From positions 1-27,561 of the forward strand of contig CAKTWE010000018.1 of assembly GCA_934630385.1 (NCBI GenBank): 27,561 bases of DNA. The letters are read 5' to 3'. Shown here one piece after another: positions 6,599-14,466 of the stretch. The notes beneath the pieces were generated by a model. The model saw only the letters and a program-made list of their open reading frames with translations. It did not search any database and was not told the DNA's origin. Positions within the stretch are counted from its first letter, which is position 1. Every line of letters begins with the position of its first letter. The DNA comes from an uncultured Collinsella sp. Lineage in GTDB: Bacteria; Actinomycetota; Coriobacteriia; Coriobacteriales; Coriobacteriaceae. The position numbers were made by a program, and so were the translations under genes.

Positions 6599-7981
6599 AT
6601 GGCTGATACCGCATCTAAGCACATTGACATGACCACCGGCTCGCTATGGCGCAATATTCCCCTGTTCGCCTTCCCCGTAGCCGCCACGAGCATCTTAGAG
6701 CAGCTGTCGAACCTCATCGCCACGGTCATCATCGGTAACTTCTCGGGCGACCAGGGAACCCTTGCCATGGCGGCGGTCGGCTCCAATGTTCCGCTTACCA
6801 GCCTTATGCTCAACCTGTTTATTGGCATGTCGCTTGGCTCCAACGTGGTCATCGCCAACGCTATCGGCCGCAACGACCAGAACATGGTCAAACGCGCCGT
6901 CCATACCTCGATTTTAATGGCCCTCGTGGGCTTTGTCGTCATCGCGCTGGGCGAGATCTTTGCCGAGCCCATGCTCGCCGCGCTCAACGTTCCCGCCGAA
7001 ACCATGCCGCTCGCCTCGCTCTACCTGCGCGTCTTTTTGCTCAGCATGCCCTCGATCTTGCTCTACAACTTTGAGGCCGCGATCTTCCGCTCCGTCGGCA
7101 TCACCCGCATGCCGCTGCAGGCACTTGCCGTGTCCACCGTCCTCAACATTGGCCTGGACCTCATCTTTGTCCCCGTACTCCACTGGGGCGTCGCGGGCGT
7201 CGCCATCGCCACCGCCATCGCCTACACCGTCAGCGCCGCTACGCTCTTTATCCGCCTGCTCAAGACCGACTCCGTCGTCCGCGTCACCCCACGCGACTTA
7301 GGCTTAGACCCCGCCGCCCTCAAGCGCATCGTCAAGATCGGCCTGCCCGCCGGCATCCAAAGCGCCGTCTTTGCCGTCGCCAACATCATCATCCAGTCCG
7401 CCATCAACAGCTTGGGCACCGAGGTCATGGCGGCATCGAGCGCTGCTATGAGCCTGGAGTACGTGTGCTACAACCTGCTCAACAGCTTTAGCCAGGCCTG
7501 CACCACCTTTGTGGGACAAAACCACGGTGCCCGCCAAATCGACCGTTGCACCAAGACGCTCAAGGTCTGCCTGGTCGAAGGCGGTATCGTCGCGCTCACC
7601 ACCATCGTCATCATCGTAGGCTTGGGACGCGAAATCCTGGCGCTGTTCAACAGCGACCCCAACATCGTCTCGATCGGCTATATCCGCGTGTGCTCGATCT
7701 TCCCTGCCTACGCCTTTAGCATGTTCTACGAAAACATGTCCGGCTACCTGCGCGGCTTTGGCATCTCGCTCATGCCCGCCCTCATCACCATGATCTGCGT
7801 CTGCGGCATTCGCTTCTATTGGGTATTCTGCGTGTTCCCGCACTTCCGCACCTTTGCGAACATCATGATGGTCTACCCCATCAGTCTGGGCACCACGGCG
7901 TTCTTTATGGTCGTGGCGGTACTACTCTGCCACCCGGCACGCACCTATCGCGTCGCCCAAGCCAAAGCGACAGCCCGCTAA
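6599..7981 (+). CDS. MATE family multidrug/Na+-coupled efflux transporter
   Basis: The 460-residue protein has about 12 transmembrane segments in two related halves, each beginning with the MATE pattern. The first half opens ITGSLWRNIPLFAFPVAATSILEQLSNLIATVIIGNF. The second half contains VKIGLPAGIQSAVFAVANIIIQSAINSLG. Such exporters expel cationic drugs or metabolites in exchange for Na+ or H+. The substrate cannot be deduced. The ATG at 6599 is preceded by a weak GAGAG ribosome site, and a TATCAT box lies 46 bp upstream next to the hairpin element. It converges on the LysR gene with a 27-bp gap and no obvious terminator. Confidence 0.9.
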   Translation: MADTASKHIDMTTGSLWRNIPLFAFPVAATSILEQLSNLIATVIIGNFSGDQGTLAMAAVGSNVPLTSLMLNLFIGMSLGSNVVIANAIGRNDQNMVKRAVHTSILMALVGFVVIALGEIFAEPMLAALNVPAETMPLASLYLRVFLLSMPSILLYNFEAAIFRSVGITRMPLQALAVSTVLNIGLDLIFVPVLHWGVAGVAIATAIAYTVSAATLFIRLLKTDSVVRVTPRDLGLDPAALKRIVKIGLPAGIQSAVFAVANIIIQSAINSLGTEVMAASSAAMSLEYVCYNLLNSFSQACTTFVGQNHGARQIDRCTKTLKVCLVEGGIVALTTIVIIVGLGREILALFNSDPNIVSIGYIRVCSIFPAYAFSMFYENMSGYLRGFGISLMPALITMICVCGIRFYWVFCVFPHFRTFANIMMVYPISLGTTAFFMVVAVLLCHPARTYRVAQAKATAR

Positions 7982-8008
7982 ACACCGCACTCAATGTCAC
8001 GCCAGTCA

Positions 8009-8875
8009 TTAATTGACAATATGCGAGCTCATATAGTCGATAAAACGCCTCGTGGCGATAGGCATGGTGTCCCAGCTGCGCCAAGCTGCCACCACGTCGC
8101 GCGAGGGAGCATGCACGATGGGACGTACGCGAATATCGGCCCGCATGCCCTCGACGGTACGGCGATACAGCATGCTCACGCCTAGGCCCTCCTCCACCAT
8201 CGCCATGATGGTGTAGTCGTCGGTAACCTCACTCGTCACGTGCGGCGACAGCCCGTACGCCGCGAATGCATCGAGCACCAGGCTCTGTTCGCCCTCGTCC
8301 AGCAGCACAAACGACTCTGACGCCAGGTCAGCAAGCGTCACCTTTTCCTTTGCCGCCAGCGGATGCGCGGCCGGCAACAGCGCCACCAACTCGTCGTGAT
8401 AGACCACGCGTTTCTCGAGCCCAGCGGTAAAACCGCGTGCCGTAAAGCAAAAGTCAACCACGCCATCGTGCACCCACTGGGCGTTGCGCGTGTAATCGCC
8501 CTGCTTGAGGGTAAAGTGCACGCCCGGATGCAGGGCCCCAAAGTCGCGGATCACTCGCGGCAGCACGGTACGACTCACGTTGGTAAACGTCGCGATACGA
8601 ATATCAGTCGAGGAGAGCCCCAGCAGCTCCTGGCGCTTGCCCTCAAGCTCGGCCTCGGCAGTTACGATTTGGCGCAGATACGGCAGGTACTGTTTGCCGT
8701 CGCGCGTAAGCGACACACCCTGCTTGCCGCGCTCGATAAGCGTGGTACCCAGCTCGCGCTCGAGCGCCTTGACGGCCTGGCTCACCGCACTTTGCGTATA
8801 GCCTAGCTCGTCGGCCGCGCCCTTAAGACTGCCGCGATCGACCACCATACACACAATCTGATACCGCGATGCCAT
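8009..8875 (-). CDS. LysR-type transcriptional regulator
   Basis: 288 residues. The N-terminal winged helix-turn-helix reads YQIVCMVVDRGSLKGAADELGYTQSAVSQAVKALERELGTTLIERG, a classic LysR start. A linker helix follows, then a two-lobed effector domain (about 90-285) with the usual IRIATFTNVSRTVLPRVIRDF opening strand. The effector is unknown. The ATG at 8875 follows GAGGAGG by four bases. It is divergent from the EamA permease gene, the standard LysR arrangement, so the permease is its most likely target. A dyad with T-N11-A geometry at 9002-9020 supports this. Confidence 0.9.
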   Translation of the reverse strand: MASRYQIVCMVVDRGSLKGAADELGYTQSAVSQAVKALERELGTTLIERGKQGVSLTRDGKQYLPYLRQIVTAEAELEGKRQELLGLSSTDIRIATFTNVSRTVLPRVIRDFGALHPGVHFTLKQGDYTRNAQWVHDGVVDFCFTARGFTAGLEKRVVYHDELVALLPAAHPLAAKEKVTLADLASESFVLLDEGEQSLVLDAFAAYGLSPHVTSEVTDDYTIMAMVEEGLGVSMLYRRTVEGMRADIRVRPIVHAPSRDVVAAWRSWDTMPIATRRFIDYMSSHIVN

Positions 8876-9001
8876 CGTGCCTCCTCATCGATGTAGCCGT
8901 AAAACGTTTTGCCAGGGCTTTTTCTTCCGACATTAGCATTTCTTAATCATACTGAAGATACATTCGCTTTACTACATCCACATCTGGGAGCAGAATCCTT
9001 T

Positions 9002-9020
9002 TTACGAAACCGTTCTGTAA
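9002..9020. promoter_or_regulatory. Candidate LysR box in the EamA leader
   Basis: TTAC-N11-GTAA with 7 of 9 paired positions fits the T-N11-A dyad of LysR operators. It sits just before the EamA ribosome binding site, so binding there would more likely repress than activate the permease gene. A perfect 10-bp palindrome AAAACGTTTT at 8901-8910, in the regulator's own leader, could be a second contact. Confidence 0.4.
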
Positions 9021-9033
9021 CAAAAGGAGTCCC

Positions 9034-9936
9034 ATGGATCGCAAAAAAGCAATCGCGCTCTCGTTTTCCGTTCCCGTCGCATGGGGCTTTTCGTACCCCC
9101 TCATGAAGATCGGCATGGACAGCATGAACGCCACGAGCATCGTTGCGCTGCGCTGCATCATCGCCTTTGTGGCCTGCCTGCTGCTCTTCCACAAGCACGC
9201 GCTGCGCATCAACCGCGACCTCATGGTTCGCGCCGCCATCATCGGCGCCATCATGGCAACCGAGCTCACCTGCATGTGCTTGGGCTCCAGCCTCACCTCT
9301 GCCTCCACCGCCGGCTTTTTGCAGAGCCTGACGGTCGTGATCGTGCCGTTTGCCAACGCCGCCCTACTGCGCCGCGCCCCCGAGCGCAAAGTGCTCATCG
9401 GCACGGCTATCGTCACCTGCGGCATGCTGCTGCTCTCGGGCGCCGACTTCACCAGCCTGAAACCGGGCGCGCTCATCATGCTGCTCTCCGCCTTTGTCTA
9501 TGCCGGTCATATCATTGTGGCGAAGCGCTTTGTCGAAGATGTCGACCCGCTGGCCCTGGGCGTTTGGCAGCTGGGCTTCGGCGGCTTATTCTCGGGTATT
9601 GCCGCATTCTCCTTTGGCGGCTTCACGCTTCCCAGCACGCCCAGCGAGATCGTCGTTATCGTCGCGCTCGCACTCATCTGCTCTGCCTATGGCTTTATCA
9701 CTCAGACACTCGTGCAGCCCCACGTGCCCGCCGAGACCACCGGCTTCGCCTTCTCGCTCGAGCCGGTCTGCTCGGCCGTCTTCTCGTTCTTCTTGGTCGG
9801 CGAGGTCCTGAGCCCCATCGCCTTCTTTGGCGCCGCCCTCATCCTCATCGGCGTCATGGTGGCAACCGTCGAGCTTCCGCGCCTTCGCGCGCATGGACAG
9901 GCTCGTATGGCAGGAGCGCCCGAGCGCGTCTCGTAG
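9034..9936 (+). CDS. EamA (DMT) family permease
   Basis: 300 residues with about ten transmembrane helices in two EamA repeats. The first begins FSVPVAWGFSYPLMKIGMDSMNATSIVALRCIIAF, matching the W-G-x-x-(Y/F)-P start and R-(F/C) signature of the drug/metabolite transporter family. The second begins LKPGALIMLLSAFVYAGHIIVAKRFV. It ends in a short basic cytoplasmic tail. Members export amino acids or small metabolites. No substrate can be assigned. The ATG at 9034 follows AAAAGGAG. It is probably controlled by the divergent LysR protein. Confidence 0.9.
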   Translation: MDRKKAIALSFSVPVAWGFSYPLMKIGMDSMNATSIVALRCIIAFVACLLLFHKHALRINRDLMVRAAIIGAIMATELTCMCLGSSLTSASTAGFLQSLTVVIVPFANAALLRRAPERKVLIGTAIVTCGMLLLSGADFTSLKPGALIMLLSAFVYAGHIIVAKRFVEDVDPLALGVWQLGFGGLFSGIAAFSFGGFTLPSTPSEIVVIVALALICSAYGFITQTLVQPHVPAETTGFAFSLEPVCSAVFSFFLVGEVLSPIAFFGAALILIGVMVATVELPRLRAHGQARMAGAPERVS

Positions 9937-9983
9937 ACCCCACTCCTTATGCAGCCGCGGCATAAAGGCAACCGGTGCGCCTT

Positions 9984-9989
9984 TACAAT
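9984..9989 (+). promoter_or_regulatory. Possible -10 element and hairpin leader of ung
   Basis: TACAAT lies 36 bp before the ung ATG. It is preceded by AAAGGC/GCCTTT (stem near 9965-9984), possibly the EamA terminator, and followed by AGATGC/GCATCT (9990-10008). No good -35 is seen. Confidence 0.35.
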
Positions 9990-10024
9990 AGATGCCAACA
10001 GAGCATCTGCCATAAAGGAGCCCC

Positions 10025-10750
10025 ATGGACACCGCAACCCGCGACCGCAACATAGCAACTTGGTTGGGCGATGCGCCGCAGCCGGTACGTGACACGACGA
10101 ACCAGCTGCTCGAGCGCATCGCCCTTTTGCGTGCCGAGCAAACCATCTACCCGGCACAAGACGACATCCTCAATGCCCTCGCCTATACGCCGGCCGACCA
10201 GGTCAAAGTTGTCATTTTGGGTCAAGATCCCTATCACGGACCCAACCAGGCCATGGGGTTATCGTTCTCGGTCCCCGCGACGCAAACCAAGTTGCCGCCG
10301 AGCCTGCGCAACATCTATAAGGAACTCAAAGCCGATCTGGACTGCCCCATTCCTGCCACGGGAGACCTAACCCCATGGGCACAACAGGGCGTCCTGCTCC
10401 TTAACACCACGCTCACCGTGCGCGAGCATGCCGCCAATTCGCACGCCAAGCTGGGCTGGAGCACGCTCACCGACTATATTATCGAACGCTGCTGTCAACT
10501 GCCCCAGCCGGTCGTCTTTTTGGCATGGGGCCGCTTTGCCCAGCAAATGGTTGAGGGCAAGCTCGACGCGATCGGCGCGGGCAAGGCAACCGGCAAGTTC
10601 TGCCTGGCTTCTACGCACCCCTCGCCGCTTTCGGCCAACCGCGCCACGGCAGAACTCCCCGCCTTTATAGGGTCGCGCCCCTTCTCGGCAGCCAATCGGC
10701 TACTCGAACAGCACGGCTCGACCCCCGTCAACTGGACTTGCCTCGGCTAA
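10025..10750 (+). CDS. ung: Uracil-DNA glycosylase
   Basis: The 241-residue enzyme removes uracil from DNA in base excision repair. The water-activating motif GQDPYHGPNQAMGLSFSV places the catalytic Asp at residue 68. The minor-groove loop STHPSPLSANR places the catalytic His at 198. Both are hallmarks of family 1 UDG. The strand VVFLAWG precedes the usual helix. Length is normal for the family (220-240). The ATG at 10025 follows AAAGGAG by five bases. The gene is closed by the shared terminator at 10764. Confidence 0.96.
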   Translation: MDTATRDRNIATWLGDAPQPVRDTTNQLLERIALLRAEQTIYPAQDDILNALAYTPADQVKVVILGQDPYHGPNQAMGLSFSVPATQTKLPPSLRNIYKELKADLDCPIPATGDLTPWAQQGVLLLNTTLTVREHAANSHAKLGWSTLTDYIIERCCQLPQPVVFLAWGRFAQQMVEGKLDAIGAGKATGKFCLASTHPSPLSANRATAELPAFIGSRPFSAANRLLEQHGSTPVNWTCLG

Positions 10751-10763
10751 AAATCAATACATC

Positions 10764-10804
10764 AAAAACGCGCCCGACGGCAATCTTGCCATCGGGCGCG
10801 TTTT
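10764..10804 (+). terminator. ung: Bidirectional terminator between ung and the SDR gene
   Basis: AAAACGCGCCCGA pairs with TCGGGCGCGTTTT, with a further GGCAA/TTGCC extension inside, giving a long stem with A and T tracts on both sides. It ends directly at the stop codon of the minus-strand SDR gene (10805), so it serves both convergent genes. Confidence 0.85.
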
Positions 10805-11485
10805 CTACTCGGGCCAGATAAACTGGGTGCGGCCGGCCTCGCCGCCATCGATCAGCAGGCTCTGCCCGGTCATAAACCGGTTGATCACGCCCACAAAGTA
10901 GATCCACTCGGCGATCTCTTGGGCGGTGGCCCAGCGTTTAAGCGGCGTGAGCTCCATAATCTGGTTCCACAGGCGCTCGTCTTCCATCACGCAACGGTTG
11001 AGCGGCGTGATAACGCCGCCCGGGTCCACACTGTTGGCGATGGCCTGCGGTGCCAGGCGGTTTGCAAGGTTCTTGGTGTAGGCGATAACGCCGCCCTTGC
11101 TGGCGGCATAGGCGGGAAACTCCGATCCCGTATGCCCGCTCGCCGACCCCACATTGACTACGGATTTGATAGCCGGCGCCGGCTTGGCGGCAAGCCCCTC
11201 CCCCACAAAGGCGTAACGCTCGGTCACGTTGATGGTGCCACACAGGTTGGCGGCGATGTCGTCGGCCGAATCCTGCGTACCGGCAACGTTCACGATTACC
11301 TGGGGTTCAAGATCGCCTGGAAACGAGTTCGGCTCGCGTACATCAACGATCAGATGGCGGTAGCGCTCGTGTTCGATCGCCGCCGGCAGCAGATCAAAGC
11401 CCACGACCTCGTGGCCCTCGTCCAAAAAGCGCTGCACGCACGCAGCTCCGATACCGCCCGAAGCGCCCGTGATCAAAACCCGCAT
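10805..11485 (-). CDS. Short-chain dehydrogenase/reductase
   Basis: 226 residues of classical SDR. The NAD(P) loop is TGASGGIG at 6-13, NVAG follows the fourth strand, and the catalytic set is Asn111, Ser114, Tyr126 and Lys130 (YAASK). It ends with the PGGVITPLN and SLLIDGG segments typical of the family. An Asp at the end of strand 2 (VVGFDLLP) suggests preference for NAD(H). The substrate is unknown. The protein is short for a classical SDR (about 250), with reduced loops. Its AAGGAG overlaps the TAA of the upstream VUT transporter gene 9 bp away, so the two are almost certainly co-transcribed and translationally coupled. Confidence 0.88.
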   Translation of the reverse strand: MRVLITGASGGIGAACVQRFLDEGHEVVGFDLLPAAIEHERYRHLIVDVREPNSFPGDLEPQVIVNVAGTQDSADDIAANLCGTINVTERYAFVGEGLAAKPAPAIKSVVNVGSASGHTGSEFPAYAASKGGVIAYTKNLANRLAPQAIANSVDPGGVITPLNRCVMEDERLWNQIMELTPLKRWATAQEIAEWIYFVGVINRFMTGQSLLIDGGEAGRTQFIWPE

Positions 11486-11494
11486 ACTTGCTCC

Positions 11495-12217
11495 TTAGGC
11501 GGTTGCGTGGCGCTCGAGATACTCGGAGCCCACATTCTCGCGCTCCCAGCCACGCACGACCTTGTAGCCCACGGGGCTCAGGAAGACCTCGCACAGTAGC
11601 TCGGCAACAGCGCCGGTCAGCGAGCACATAAGGACCTGCACCCAGGTCCAACCAAAGAACGTATGGCTCACCACAATGGCAAAGACCAGGTTGTCGACAA
11701 ACTGGCCAACACCCGTGGACACATAGGAGCGGAAGGCGAAGCTCGCAAAGTTATTCTTTTTGAGCATACGGCCGAGCGACTGGTTGAGCGTGGAGTTGAC
11801 CACGGCAGAAACGAGCATTGCCAGCGAAGAGCCCAGCACCACGTACCAGGTGCCGCCGATGGTGGCGTTAAGGGCGGTGTTGACCTCGATCATACCCGTG
11901 TCGTAGTAGGCGCCCCACATGCCGGGCGTGAGCGAGCATGCCCAAAAGCACAGGCTAACGGCCAGGTTGACCAGCAGCGCGAGGATAGAGATTTTGATGG
12001 ATGCCTTGGCGCCAAAGCGCTTGCAGATCATGTCCTGGCACAAAAACGAAACCCAGCTCACCACAAAGCCGCAATCGAGTGCCAGATACGGCAGGCTGAT
12101 GAGCTCTTTGTTGGCCAGCAGGTTCATCATGATGACGCTCACGAAAAACAGCGAAACCGTTGCCGCGGGAATGCTCCGCAACAGGACCTTATAGTCCTCC
12201 ATGACCTTCTTGATCAT
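11495..12217 (-). CDS. VUT/YhhQ family transporter, probable queuosine-precursor importer
   Basis: 240 residues with six or seven transmembrane helices. The family signature is visible: LANKELISLPYLALDCGFVVSWVSFLCQDMICKRFG near residues 34-70, and RSYVSTGVGQFVDNLVFAIV near 165-185. The latter corresponds to the conserved S-x-x-G-x-x-x-D-x-x-(I/V)-F segment of YhhQ (DUF165). YhhQ/QueT-type proteins import preQ0, preQ1 or queuine for the tRNA wobble nucleoside queuosine. The role here is inferred from family. It heads a two-gene operon with the SDR gene. Transcription starts from a recognisable promoter at 12303-12331, and the leader contains a hairpin with an A-rich tail that could be regulatory. 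Confidence 0.85.
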   Translation of the reverse strand: MIKKVMEDYKVLLRSIPAATVSLFFVSVIMMNLLANKELISLPYLALDCGFVVSWVSFLCQDMICKRFGAKASIKISILALLVNLAVSLCFWACSLTPGMWGAYYDTGMIEVNTALNATIGGTWYVVLGSSLAMLVSAVVNSTLNQSLGRMLKKNNFASFAFRSYVSTGVGQFVDNLVFAIVVSHTFFGWTWVQVLMCSLTGAVAELLCEVFLSPVGYKVVRGWERENVGSEYLERHATA

Positions 12218-12221
12218 TATG

Positions 12222-12274
12222 TACTCCTTTGGTTTTAGGTTTAACGAGCAGGATATCGGACCCGAACTGCTCGG
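12222..12274 (-). promoter_or_regulatory. Structured leader of the VUT transporter gene, candidate preQ1-type switch
   Basis: On the transcript CGAGCAG (12274-12268) pairs with CUGCUCG (12252-12246) around a 15-nt loop. An A-rich tail, UUAAACCUAAAACCAAAGGAG, follows and runs into the ribosome site. Loop GGGU can pair with tail ACCU to make an H-type pseudoknot, the topology of preQ1 riboswitches. A competing CCGA/UCGG hairpin overlaps the first arm. The loop does not match the preQ1-I consensus, so this is a hypothesis based on topology and gene context. Confidence 0.35.
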
Positions 12275-12302
12275 ACGCCCCGGTCTTGAGACGACGGTGG
12301 GT

Positions 12303-12331
12303 ATGATAGCCGCTCACACGGCATCAGGCAA
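12303..12331 (-). promoter_or_regulatory. Promoter of the VUT-SDR operon
   Basis: The coding strand reads TTGCCT, a 17-bp spacer, then TATCAT. This is the clearest sigma-70-type promoter in the window. It gives a leader of about 80 nt containing the hairpin at 12246-12274. Confidence 0.65.
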
Positions 12332-12337
12332 GTAAAT

Positions 12338-12367
12338 GGCGCGGCAGCCCCGCAGGGTCACCGCGCC
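12338..12367 (-). terminator. Possible terminator after prfC
   Basis: GGCGCGG (12338-12344) and CCGCGCC (12361-12367) form a 7-bp stem. It starts a few bases past the prfC stop and is followed on that strand by ATTTACTT, a weak T-rich stretch. Confidence 0.45.
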
Positions 12368-12373
12368 GATGCG

Positions 12374-13987
12374 TTAAAAGGCTACGTTGCCAAACTCCGA
12401 CAGGATAAGGTCGGGGTTGTGGTCGGTTGCCCAGTCCACGTTCCACGGGCTCGTGAACAGCAGCAGCTTACCGCCGCGCATATCCTCGACACGCAGCGTG
12501 TCGCGCGTGAGCGAAAGGGCCGGGATATCGATAGTATCGGGGTCGTTCTGGATCCAGCGGATGTCCGTATAGGGCAGTGGCTGGCGACGAACCTCAACAC
12601 GGTACTCGGCCTTGAGGCGGCGCTCGAGCACCTCAAACTGCAGCACGCCGACCACGCCCACGATGACGCTCTCCATGCCGGCACCCAGCTCGCGGAAGAT
12701 CTGGATGGCGCCCTCCTGGGCAAGCTCCTCCATACCCTTGACGAACTGCTTGCGCTTGAGCGTGTCAACCTGCGTAATGCGAGCGAACATCTCGGGGGCA
12801 AACGTCGGGATCTGCGGGTACTGCACGTGGCGCTTGCCGGAGCACACGGTGTCGCCGATGCTAAAGATACCCGGGTCGAACAGGCCCACGATATCGCCCG
12901 CGTACGCCTCGTCCACGATGGCGCGGTCATCGGCCATCATCGACGTGCCCGTGGCAAGCTTGAGCTTGCGGTTGCCCTGCATGTGGAAGGCGTCCATGCC
13001 GCGCTCGAACTTGCCCGAGCAAATACGCACAAAGGCGATGCGGTCGCGGTGGTTCTTGTCCATGTTGGCCTGGATCTTAAACACAAAGCCGCTAAAGTCA
13101 TCGCGGCAGGGATCGACCGGTTCGCTGGTGAGCGTATCGGTATAGGCGCGCGGCGTCGGGGCCAGACGCAGGAACTCCTTCAGGAAGGGCTCCACGCCAA
13201 AGTTGGTGAGCGCCGAGCCAAAGAACGCCGGGCTCAGCTTGCCGCAGGCCACGGCATCCAAGTCGAGCTCATCGCCGGCACCATCGAGCAGCTCGATATC
13301 GTCCATCAGGTTCTTATGGTTCTCCTCGCCGATGAGCTCATCCATGGAAGGATCACCCAGCTCGGCCTCGACCTCGGCAACCTTCTTGGTGGCGTTGGCG
13401 TGACCGTCGCCCTCAAAGGCAATGACGCGACGGGTCTGACGATCGAACACGCCGCGGAAGTTGCGGCCGCTGCCGATCGGCCAATTCATAGGATACGTAT
13501 TGATACCTAGGACGTTCTCGATCTCTTCCATGAGCTCAAACGGATCGCGAGCCTCGTGGTCAAGCTTGTTCACAAAGGTGAAGATGGGAATGTGGCGCAG
13601 CGTACAGACCTTAAAGAGCTTTTTGGTCTGGGCCTCGACGCCCTTGGCGCCGTCGATGACCATGACCGCGGCGTCGGCGGCCATAAGGGTACGGTAGGTA
13701 TCCTCCGAGAAGTCCTGGTGGCCGGGGGTATCAAGGATGTTGACGCAGGCACCGTTGTAAGTGAACTGCAGCACCGAGGAGGTAACGGAGATACCACGCT
13801 CCTTCTCGATGTCCATCCAGTCCGAGACGGCATGCTTGGCCGAGCTCTTGCCCTTAACCGAGCCGGCAGTCTGGATACTGCCGGTATAGAGCAGCAGCTT
13901 CTCGGTAAGTGTGGTCTTACCGGCGTCCGGGTGGCTGATGATCGCGAACGTGCGGCGCGACGAGATTTCATCCGACAGGCTTGCCAT
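12374..13987 (-). CDS. prfC: Peptide chain release factor 3
   Basis: The 537-residue GTPase recycles RF1 and RF2 from the ribosome after termination. G1 reads SHPDAGKTT at 18-26. KGKSSAKHAVSDWMDIEKERGISVTSS is the RF3-specific switch I region. G3 is DTPGHQDFSEDTYRTL and G4 is NKLD (TFVNKLDHEARDP). The C-terminal LQFEVLERRLKAEY block is also typical of RF3. Length matches the E. coli protein (529). The ATG at 13987 follows AAAGGATCC. The nine-codon in-frame extension upstream has no comparable site. It is transcribed away from the repeat array, with a TACAAT box at 14035-14040. Confidence 0.95.
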   Translation of the reverse strand: MASLSDEISSRRTFAIISHPDAGKTTLTEKLLLYTGSIQTAGSVKGKSSAKHAVSDWMDIEKERGISVTSSVLQFTYNGACVNILDTPGHQDFSEDTYRTLMAADAAVMVIDGAKGVEAQTKKLFKVCTLRHIPIFTFVNKLDHEARDPFELMEEIENVLGINTYPMNWPIGSGRNFRGVFDRQTRRVIAFEGDGHANATKKVAEVEAELGDPSMDELIGEENHKNLMDDIELLDGAGDELDLDAVACGKLSPAFFGSALTNFGVEPFLKEFLRLAPTPRAYTDTLTSEPVDPCRDDFSGFVFKIQANMDKNHRDRIAFVRICSGKFERGMDAFHMQGNRKLKLATGTSMMADDRAIVDEAYAGDIVGLFDPGIFSIGDTVCSGKRHVQYPQIPTFAPEMFARITQVDTLKRKQFVKGMEELAQEGAIQIFRELGAGMESVIVGVVGVLQFEVLERRLKAEYRVEVRRQPLPYTDIRWIQNDPDTIDIPALSLTRDTLRVEDMRGGKLLLFTSPWNVDWATDHNPDLILSEFGNVAF

Positions 13988-14034
13988 GCGGATCCTTTCT
14001 TGCATTGAGTGCATTACGTCGTTGTAACCGCACT

Positions 14035-14040
14035 ATTGTA
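14035..14040 (-). promoter_or_regulatory. Possible -10 element of prfC
   Basis: The coding strand reads TACAAT in GGCTACAATAG, 47 bp before the ATG. A TGCCCT at 18 bp spacing is a poor -35. The stretch 14041-14120 upstream shows no gene or other clear site. Confidence 0.4.
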
Positions 14041-14120
14041 GCCGCGAAATCCCGCCATAGGGCACCTATCAGGACAAATTCATCAGCTGAGCTCGCTGCG
14101 CCGGGCAGCCGCCTCAAGGA

Positions 14121-14419
14121 TTGTCTCGATCTGTAACAGTAAGACGGGTTTTGAGCCCCTACCTGTTACAGATCGAGACAAACCGGCAGGCCCGCCGGCA
14201 CAATCTCGATTTGTAACATCTGACCGCCCAAATTGGGTCTAGCTGTTACAAATCTAGATAAACGGGAAGGCGAGCCGCCAATGTCTCGTTCTGTAACATC
14301 TAGCCGCGCAAATCGACTCTTACTGTTACAGATTGAGACAAATAGGCAGGCGGACAAATAACATCTCAATCTGTAACAGCAAGCGACCCAAAACGGACCT
14401 AGGTGTTACAGATTGAGAT
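14121..14419. repeat. Array of eight alternating 15-nt half-sites, four 80-bp dyad units
   Basis: Forward half-sites (TCTCGATCTGTAACA and variants) lie at 14124-14138, 14204-14218, 14284-14298 and 14364-14378. Reverse half-sites (TGTTACAGATYGAGA and variants) lie at 14164-14178, 14244-14258, 14324-14338 and 14404-14418. Every spacer is exactly 25 nt, so the half-site period is 40 and the unit period 80. Unit 1 arms extend to 18 bp and are perfect. Units 2 and 3 have one and two mismatches. Spacers between units share the pattern AAA--GG-AGGC, and spacers inside units share a central CAAA, so the array probably grew by old 80-bp duplications. Each half-site core TGTTACA is itself a TGT-N-ACA dyad. 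The array sits between outward-facing promoters of prfC and the gntR operon and contains no plausible gene. Function unknown. Confidence 0.95.
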
Positions 14420-14466
14420 TGTTTTGGAGCAAGCGCGGTGCCGGCGGGCCATTCCACGTTTAGCTC

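Noticed and set aside
14121..14419. CRISPR array
   Set aside because: Repeats are only 15 nt, alternate in orientation and are imperfect, the spacers are related to each other, and no cas gene is near.
14121..14419. Integron attC sites
   Set aside because: The half-sites contain GTTACAG rather than the GTTRRRY core, there are no cassettes between units, and there is no integrase gene.
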